Origin: Burkholderia humptydooensis
GTDB lineage: Bacteria > Pseudomonadota > Gammaproteobacteria > Burkholderiales > Burkholderiaceae
DNA length: 64,000 nt
Reading direction: 5' to 3'
Assembly: GCF_001513745.1 (NCBI RefSeq)
Contig: NZ_CP013382.1
Location: 620,001 to 684,000 of the forward strand
A model generated the notes under the pieces. That model ran no database searches and was not told where the DNA came from. It saw only the letters and a list, made by a program, of their open reading frames with translations. Shown here in pieces: positions 58,631 to 64,000 of this stretch. Every line of letters starts with the position of its first letter. The first letter of the stretch is position 1. The position numbers were made by a program, and so were the translations under genes.

Positions 58631-59431
58631 ATGACTTCCAATCAGGCGAGCGCACCCAATCCGAACGGCCAGGCCGGCTCCACGCAGCCCGGCGGCGAGG
58701 CCGCGGCCGCGCCATCGCCCACTTTCAGCCCGCTCTACCGGCAGATCAAGGCGCTCATCACGCAGAGCCTCGAGGCGGGCGAGTGGAAGCCCGGCGAGAT
58801 CATCCCGAGCGAAGTCGAGCTCGCCGGCCGGTACAAGGTGAGCCAGGGCACGGTGCGCAAGGCGATCGACGAACTCGCGGCCGACAACCTGCTCGTGCGC
58901 CGCCAGGGCAAGGGCACGTTCGTCGCGACCCACAGCGAGGAGCGCGCGCAATTCCGGTTCCTGCGCCTGCTCGCCGACGACGGCGCCGAGCATCCGCACG
59001 TGAGCCGCCTGCTCGAATGCCGGCGGATGCGCGCCCCCGCCGAGATCGCGCGCCAGCTCGACCTGAAGCCCGCCGATCCCGTCGTCCAGGTGCGGCGCGT
59101 GCTCGAGTTCGACGGTGCCGACACGGTGCTCGACGAAATCTGGCTGCCGGGCGCGATGTTCCGCGGGCTCACATTCGAGCGCCTGAGCGAATACAAGGGG
59201 CCGCTCTACGCGATGTTCGAGAGCGAGTTCGGCACGCGGATGATTCGCGCGAGCGAGAAGATTCGCGCGATCGCGGCCGAGCCCGCCGTCGCGGACGTGC
59301 TCCGCGTGCCGCCCGGCTTCCCGCTCCTGTCGGTCGAGCGCGTGTCGTACACGTATGGCGATCGTCCCGTCGAAGTGCGGCGCGGATGGTATGTCACAAC
59401 CGGGTACTACTATCAGAACGATTTGAGCTGA
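58631..59431 (+). CDS. GntR-family (HutC subfamily) transcriptional regulator
   Basis: A 266-residue regulator. After a Pro/Ala/Gly-rich 30-residue leader comes a winged helix (YRQIKALITQSLEAGEWKPG, PSEVELAGRYKVSQGTVRKA), then a HutC/UTRA ligand domain ending in RRGWYVTTGYYYQ. Lying between mdh and sdhCDAB, it is likely to regulate TCA genes and itself. The start may also be at 58622, as neither Met has a strong ribosome site. Confidence 0.88.
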   Translation: MTSNQASAPNPNGQAGSTQPGGEAAAAPSPTFSPLYRQIKALITQSLEAGEWKPGEIIPSEVELAGRYKVSQGTVRKAIDELAADNLLVRRQGKGTFVATHSEERAQFRFLRLLADDGAEHPHVSRLLECRRMRAPAEIARQLDLKPADPVVQVRRVLEFDGADTVLDEIWLPGAMFRGLTFERLSEYKGPLYAMFESEFGTRMIRASEKIRAIAAEPAVADVLRVPPGFPLLSVERVSYTYGDRPVEVRRGWYVTTGYYYQNDLS

Positions 59432-59630
59432 AATTCGGATTCAAGGTAAGGCTTAGCCTGAACCAAGGTAAGGCGAAACGACAGGTAATTGCGCACCCCA
59501 TGCGCATAGCACGTTTCGCGGCGCGTTTATACCGTGAATTGCAACGCTCCAGAGCAGAGCTTTCGCTGCAGCGCGAAATAAAAAGGCGCTAAAATCACGG
59601 ATTAGTGTGACAACATAGTAGGGGTCTAGC

Positions 59631-60047
59631 ATGTCTGAAACAGTAAGAAAACCGAGGCCGGAGTACCGGAACATCGGGTTCGGCGACATCACGCTCAAGT
59701 ACCGCATGCCGCTCGCGGCCCGGGTTTCGATCCTGCACCGGGTCAGCGGCGCTCTGCTGTTCCTGTTCCTTCCTTTCCTGCTGTACCTCTTCGACCAGAG
59801 CCTCACGTCCGAACTCAGCTTCGAAGTCTTCAAGGCCTTCCTCTCCAACATCATCGTCAAGCTGATCGTCCTCGCGCTGTCGTGGGCGTTCCTGTTCCAC
59901 TTCTGCGCCGGCATCCGCCATCTGATGATGGACATGAACCACGACGCGGTGTCGAAGGAACGCGGCCAGAAGACGTCGGTCGTCGTGTTCGCGGTGTCGA
60001 CCCTTCTCACGATCGCCGTCGCGCTCAAACTGTTCGGAGCATTTTAA
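59631..60047 (+). CDS. sdhC: Succinate dehydrogenase cytochrome b556 subunit
   Basis: A 138-residue membrane anchor with three helices. RPEYRNIGFGDITL and ILHRVSGALLF at the N-terminus, and the haem His region HFCAGIRHLMMD, are typical. It binds quinone and haem b with SdhD. AGGGG precedes the ATG; first gene of sdhCDAB. Confidence 0.95.
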   Translation: MSETVRKPRPEYRNIGFGDITLKYRMPLAARVSILHRVSGALLFLFLPFLLYLFDQSLTSELSFEVFKAFLSNIIVKLIVLALSWAFLFHFCAGIRHLMMDMNHDAVSKERGQKTSVVVFAVSTLLTIAVALKLFGAF

Positions 60048-60051
60048 GAAA

Positions 60052-60420
60052 ATGGCAGCGAATAACCGTATCGGCTCGAAGCGCCTCGTCGTCGGCGCTC
60101 ACTATGGTCTGCGCGACTGGCTCGCGCAGCGCGTCACCGCCGCCGTGATGGCGATCTACACCGTCATCCTGCTCGTCTGGTTCTTCACCGCGCGCGATTT
60201 CTCGTACGAGGGCTGGGCGTCGATCTTCGCGACGCAATGGATGAAGCTCGCGACCTTCGTCACGCTGCTTTCGCTCTTCTATCACGCCTGGGTCGGCGTG
60301 CGCGACATCTGGATGGACTACATCAAGCCCGTCGGTGTGCGCCTGCTGCTGCAATCGCTGACGATCGTCTGGCTGCTCGCGTGCGCGGGCTACGCTGCGC
60401 AGATTCTCTGGAGAGTTTAA
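60052..60420 (+). CDS. sdhD: Succinate dehydrogenase membrane anchor subunit
   Basis: A 122-residue three-helix anchor: VVGAHYGLRDWLAQRVTAA, and YHAWVGVRDIWMDYIKP with the His and Tyr near haem and quinone. It begins four bases after the sdhC stop. Confidence 0.95.
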   Translation: MAANNRIGSKRLVVGAHYGLRDWLAQRVTAAVMAIYTVILLVWFFTARDFSYEGWASIFATQWMKLATFVTLLSLFYHAWVGVRDIWMDYIKPVGVRLLLQSLTIVWLLACAGYAAQILWRV

Positions 60421-60424
60421 AAGA

Positions 60425-62200
60425 ATGGCTGCAATCAAAACTTCCCTGCCGCGTCGCAAGTTCGACGTGGTGATCGTCGGCGCGGGCGGCTCGGGGATGC
60501 GCGCGTCGCTGCAACTGTCGCGCGCGGGCCTCTCCGTCTGCGTGCTGTCGAAGGTGTTCCCGACCCGTTCGCACACGGTCGCCGCGCAAGGCGGGATCGG
60601 CGCGTCGCTCGGCAACATGAGCGAAGACAACTGGCACTATCACTTCTACGACACGATCAAGGGCTCCGACTGGCTCGGCGACCAGGACGCGATCGAGTTC
60701 ATGTGCCGCGAAGCGCCGAACGTCGTATACGAGCTCGAGCACTTCGGCATGCCGTTCGACCGCAACGCGGACGGCACGATCTACCAGCGCCCGTTCGGCG
60801 GCCACACGGCCAACTACGGCGAGAAGCCCGTCCAGCGCGCGTGCGCGGCGGCCGACCGCACCGGCCACGCGCTGCTGCACACGCTGTACCAGCAGAACGT
60901 CGAGGCGAAGACGCAGTTCTTCGTCGAATGGATGGCGCTCGACCTGATCCGCGACGCGGACGGCGACGTGCTCGGCGTGACGGCCCTCGAAATGGAAACG
61001 GGCGACGTCTACATCCTCGAAGGCAAGACGACCCTGTTCGCCACGGGCGGCGCGGGCCGGATCTTCGCGGCGTCGACCAACGCGTTCATCAACACGGGCG
61101 ACGGCCTCGGCATGGCGGCCCGCTCGGGCATCGCGCTGCAGGACATGGAATTCTGGCAATTCCACCCGACGGGCGTCGCGGGCGCGGGCGTGCTGATCAC
61201 CGAAGGCGTGCGCGGCGAAGGCGGCATCCTGCGCAACGCGAACGGCGAGCGCTTCATGGAGCGCTACGCGCCGACGCTGAAGGATCTCGCGCCGCGCGAT
61301 TTCGTGTCGCGCTCGATGGACCAGGAAATCAAGGAAGGCCGCGGCGTGGGGCCGAACAAGGACCACGTGCTGCTCGACCTGTCGCACATCGGCGCCGAGA
61401 CGATCATGAAGCGTCTGCCGTCGATCCGCGAAATCGCGCTGAAGTTCGCGAACGTCGACTGCATCAAGGAACCGATTCCGGTCGTGCCGACGATCCACTA
61501 CCAGATGGGCGGCATCCCGACCAACATCCACGGCCAGGTGGTCGGCACGTCGCGCGACCACAAGGAGCCGGTCAACGGCTTCTACGCGGTGGGCGAATGC
61601 TCGTGCGTGTCCGTGCACGGCGCGAACCGCCTCGGCACGAACTCGCTGCTCGACCTCGTCGTGTTCGGCCGCGCGGCCGGCAACCACATCGTCGAGCACG
61701 TGAAGAACCAGAAGGAGCACAAGCCGCTGCCGGCCGACGTCGCCGAATTCTCGCTGTCGCGCCTCGCGAAGCTCGAGAAGTCGACGTCGGGCGAGTACAC
61801 GCAGGACATCGCGAACGACATCCGCTCGACGATGCAGAAGCACGCCGGCGTGTTCCGCACGTCCGCGCTGCTCAAGGAAGGCGTCGAGCAGATGGCGGGC
61901 CTGAAGGAGCGCGTCGCCAACGTCCACCTGAAGGACAAGTCGAAGGTGTTCAACACCGCGCGCGTCGAAGCGCTCGAGCTCGCGAACCTGATCGAGGTCG
62001 CGCGCGCGACGATGGTGTCGGCGGAGGCGCGCAAGGAAAGCCGCGGCGCGCACGCGCACAGCGACTACGAGCACCGCGACGACGAGAACTGGCTGCGTCA
62101 CACGCTCTGGTACAGCGAAGGCGATCGCCTCGACTACAAGCCCGTCCAAATGAAGCCGCTGACGGTCGAGTCCGTGCCGCCGAAGGCGCGTACGTTCTAA
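60425..62200 (+). CDS. sdhA: Succinate dehydrogenase flavoprotein subunit
   Basis: A 591-residue FAD protein oxidising succinate to fumarate. FAD-binding IVGAGGSGMRASLQL, covalent-flavin His in RSHTVAAQGG, WQFHPTG, LTEGVRGEGG and the C-terminal RLGTNSLLDLVVFGRAAG are present. It starts four bases after sdhD. Confidence 0.97.
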   Translation: MAAIKTSLPRRKFDVVIVGAGGSGMRASLQLSRAGLSVCVLSKVFPTRSHTVAAQGGIGASLGNMSEDNWHYHFYDTIKGSDWLGDQDAIEFMCREAPNVVYELEHFGMPFDRNADGTIYQRPFGGHTANYGEKPVQRACAAADRTGHALLHTLYQQNVEAKTQFFVEWMALDLIRDADGDVLGVTALEMETGDVYILEGKTTLFATGGAGRIFAASTNAFINTGDGLGMAARSGIALQDMEFWQFHPTGVAGAGVLITEGVRGEGGILRNANGERFMERYAPTLKDLAPRDFVSRSMDQEIKEGRGVGPNKDHVLLDLSHIGAETIMKRLPSIREIALKFANVDCIKEPIPVVPTIHYQMGGIPTNIHGQVVGTSRDHKEPVNGFYAVGECSCVSVHGANRLGTNSLLDLVVFGRAAGNHIVEHVKNQKEHKPLPADVAEFSLSRLAKLEKSTSGEYTQDIANDIRSTMQKHAGVFRTSALLKEGVEQMAGLKERVANVHLKDKSKVFNTARVEALELANLIEVARATMVSAEARKESRGAHAHSDYEHRDDENWLRHTLWYSEGDRLDYKPVQMKPLTVESVPPKARTF

Positions 62201-62221
62201 GCCAGCGCAAAGGAATCTGAA

Positions 62222-62923
62222 ATGGCAAAACGCATTTTCGAAATCTACCGCTACGATCCGGACAAGGACGCCGCGCCGCGCATGCAGACGTATGAGCTGG
62301 AGCTCCAGCACGAGCGCATGCTGCTCGACGCGCTCGTCAAGCTGAAGTCGGTCGACGAGACGCTGTCGTTCCGCCGCTCGTGCCGCGAAGGCGTGTGCGG
62401 CTCGGACGCGATGAACATCAACGGCAAGAACGGCCTCGCGTGCCTGACGAACCTGAACGACCTGCCGCAGAAGATCGTGCTGCGTCCGCTGCCGGGCCTG
62501 CCCGTCGTGCGCGACCTGATCTGCGACTTCACGCAGTTCTTCAACCAGTACCACTCGATCCGCCCGTACCTGATCAACGACGAGCCGCCGCCCGAGAAGG
62601 AGCGCCTGCAGTCGCCGGAAGAGCGCGACGAGCTCGACGGCCTCTACGAGTGCATTCTGTGCGCGAGCTGCTCGACGTCGTGCCCGAGCTTCTGGTGGAA
62701 TCCGGACAAGTTCGTCGGCCCGGCGGGCCTCTTGCAGGCGTATCGCTTCATCGCGGACAGCCGCGATCGCGCGACGGGCGAGCGCCTCGACAACCTCGAC
62801 GATCCGTACCGTCTGTTCCGCTGCCATACGATCATGAACTGCGTCGACGTGTGCCCGAAGGGCCTGAACCCGACCAAGGCGATCGGCAAGATCAAGGAAT
62901 TGATGGTTCGTCGCGCGGTCTGA
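62222..62923 (+). CDS. sdhB: Succinate dehydrogenase iron-sulfur subunit
   Basis: A 233-residue subunit with three clusters: [2Fe-2S] in [25 protein letters not shown] spacing (first Cys in [12 protein letters not shown]), [4Fe-4S] in [11 protein letters not shown], and [3Fe-4S] in [14 protein letters not shown]. It links flavin to quinone. It lies 21 bases after sdhA. Confidence 0.97.
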   Translation: MAKRIFEIYRYDPDKDAAPRMQTYELELQHERMLLDALVKLKSVDETLSFRRSCREGVCGSDAMNINGKNGLACLTNLNDLPQKIVLRPLPGLPVVRDLICDFTQFFNQYHSIRPYLINDEPPPEKERLQSPEERDELDGLYECILCASCSTSCPSFWWNPDKFVGPAGLLQAYRFIADSRDRATGERLDNLDDPYRLFRCHTIMNCVDVCPKGLNPTKAIGKIKELMVRRAV

Positions 62924-62924
62924 C

Positions 62925-63197
62925 ATGAGCGAATCGTCGCATCAATCCGACCCGCATCGCCGCGCGCGGCTTCGCTGGCGCGCGCGGCGCGGTCTGCTGG
63001 AGAACGATCTGATTTTCGAGCGTTTCTTCGCCAGACACGAGCACGACCTCAGCGACGCAGACGTGAGCGCACTGTCGCGCTTGCTGGATCTAAGCGACAA
63101 CGACCTGATGGACTTGCTGCTCGCGCGCAAGGAACCAGAAGGCGACCTTGCCAGCCCGGACATGTCCAGGCTGCTGGAGATGCTGCGCAGCGTTTGA
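62925..63197 (+). CDS. sdhE: Flavinylation factor SdhE
   Basis: A 90-residue protein of the SdhE/YgfY family, promoting FAD attachment to SdhA. The RGLLENDLIFERFF segment after RARR carries the conserved RRG motif. It begins one base after the sdhB stop, as expected for the operon. Confidence 0.9.
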   Translation: MSESSHQSDPHRRARLRWRARRGLLENDLIFERFFARHEHDLSDADVSALSRLLDLSDNDLMDLLLARKEPEGDLASPDMSRLLEMLRSV

Positions 63198-63249
63198 GAG
63201 CGTTGTGCCCGTTATCGAATCCGTTTCTATTTTCGATTGAGGATGTGTC

Positions 63250-64000
63250 ATGACCCCGTCTGATGTTAAAGCCACGCTATCGTTCAGCGATAACTCGCCG
63301 AGCGTAGAACTGCCGATCTACAAGGGTACGATGGGCCCCGACGTGATCGATATCCGCAAGCTGTATGGCCAGACCGGCAAGTTCACTTACGACCCGGGTT
63401 TCATGTCGACGGCAGCTTGCAATTCGGCGATCACGTACATCGACGGCGACAAGGGCGAACTGCTGTACCGCGGCTACCCGATCGACAATCTCGCTCAAAA
63501 CGCGGACTTCCTCGAATCCTGCTATCTGCTGCTGAAGGGAGAGCTGCCGAACGCGGCGCAGAAGAAGGAGTTCGTCGCCACCGTCACGAAGCACACGATG
63601 GTGCACGAGCAGATGCAGTTCTTCTTCCGCGGCTTTCGCCGTGACGCGCACCCGATGGCGATTCTCGTCGCCGCGGTCGGCGCGCTGTCCGCGTTCTACC
63701 ACGACTCGCTCGACATCAACGATCCGCGTCACCGCGAAGTGTCGGCGATCCGCATGATCGCGAAGCTGCCGACGCTCGTCGCGATGGCATACAAGTACAG
63801 CATCGGCCAGCCGTTCGTGTATCCGCGCAACGATCTGTCGTACAGCGCGAACTTCATGCGCATGATGTTCGCGAACCCGTGCGAGGAATACCAGGTCAAC
63901 GACGTGCTCGTCCGCGCGCTCGACCGCATCCTGATCCTGCACGCCGATCACGAGCAGAACGCGTCGACGTCGACGGTCCGTCTCGCCGGCTCGTCCGGTG
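63250..64000 (+). CDS. gltA: Citrate synthase, N-terminal part (cut by the window end)
   Basis: Starts [12 protein letters not shown] with GAGG just upstream and runs open to the end of the window (250 residues seen of about 430). Family marks: [38 protein letters not shown], and the active-site His region [18 protein letters not shown]. Type II citrate synthase; likely reads with the sdh operon. Confidence 0.96.
   Translation, partial: MTPSDVKATLSFSDNSPSVELPIYKGTMGPDVIDIRKLYGQTGKFTYDPGFMSTAACNSAITYIDGDKGELLYRGYPIDNLAQNADFLESCYLLLKGELPNAAQKKEFVATVTKHTMVHEQMQFFFRGFRRDAHPMAILVAAVGALSAFYHDSLDINDPRHREVSAIRMIAKLPTLVAMAYKYSIGQPFVYPRNDLSYSANFMRMMFANPCEEYQVNDVLVRALDRILILHADHEQNASTSTVRLAGSSG

Noticed and set aside
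60323..62926. An 867-codon frame antisense to sdhA/sdhB
   Set aside because: Composition (Arg/Val/Asp/His) and full overlap with highly conserved sdh genes show it is a shadow.

Overview
The window is GC-rich DNA with the gene content of a Burkholderia of the pseudomallei group, probably from its second chromosome. That reading rests on the secreted lipase/foldase pair, the OprC-type copper receptor, a sedolisin, the five-gene succinate dehydrogenase operon next to citrate synthase, and acnA-prpD-mdh on the same replicon. The species cannot be fixed from the sequence alone.

Region 1 (1-14.7 kb) is the 3' end of a trans-AT polyketide synthase cluster. It opens with the C-terminal part of a giant PKS: a dehydratase/pyran-synthase-like remnant, an ACP, a ketosynthase lacking its second catalytic His, and a thioesterase. 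A tight operon follows: malonyl-type AT, HMG synthase, ECH1-type enoyl-CoA hydratase, donor ACP, decarboxylating KS (Cys to Ser), a second AT with a C-terminal extension, and a third PedC-like AT. This is a beta-branching cassette. Facing it on the minus strand are three tailoring genes: a TauD-type Fe(II)/2-oxoglutarate oxygenase, a lipocalin-like protein and a cytochrome P450. A terminal pyran synthase plus beta-branch, P450 and dioxygenase recalls the FR901464/spliceostatin/thailanstatin family, but this is a hypothesis.

Region 2 (14.7-22.3 kb) is an accessory patchwork with visibly lower GC. It holds a stand-alone indole-3-glycerol-phosphate synthase paralogue, an ExoU-like patatin phospholipase with a CesT-type chaperone (a type III effector pair), remnants of IS110, IS5-like and IS630 elements, a truncated LysR regulator, a VUT-family transporter and a frameshifted phage-tail-fibre-like gene.

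Region 3 (22.5-46 kb) is ordinary chromosome: an NCS1 permease-sirtuin-methyltransferase set, gnd, small secreted and cupin proteins, an NlpD-like lipoprotein, cytochrome b561, a copper receptor with DUF2946, lipase plus foldase, a MocR-type regulator divergent from a polyamine-type ABC operon, and a sedolisin.

Region 4 (46-51 kb) has a pentaheme cytochrome that looks like an AdhB/TsdA fusion, then a divergent LysR/MFS pair.

Region 5 (51-64 kb) is a TCA-cycle block: acnA, prpD, an MliC-like protein, a CitE-like lyase and mdh on the minus strand, then a GntR regulator, sdhCDAB-sdhE and the start of gltA on the plus strand. A 16-bp palindrome lies between mdh and the GntR gene.
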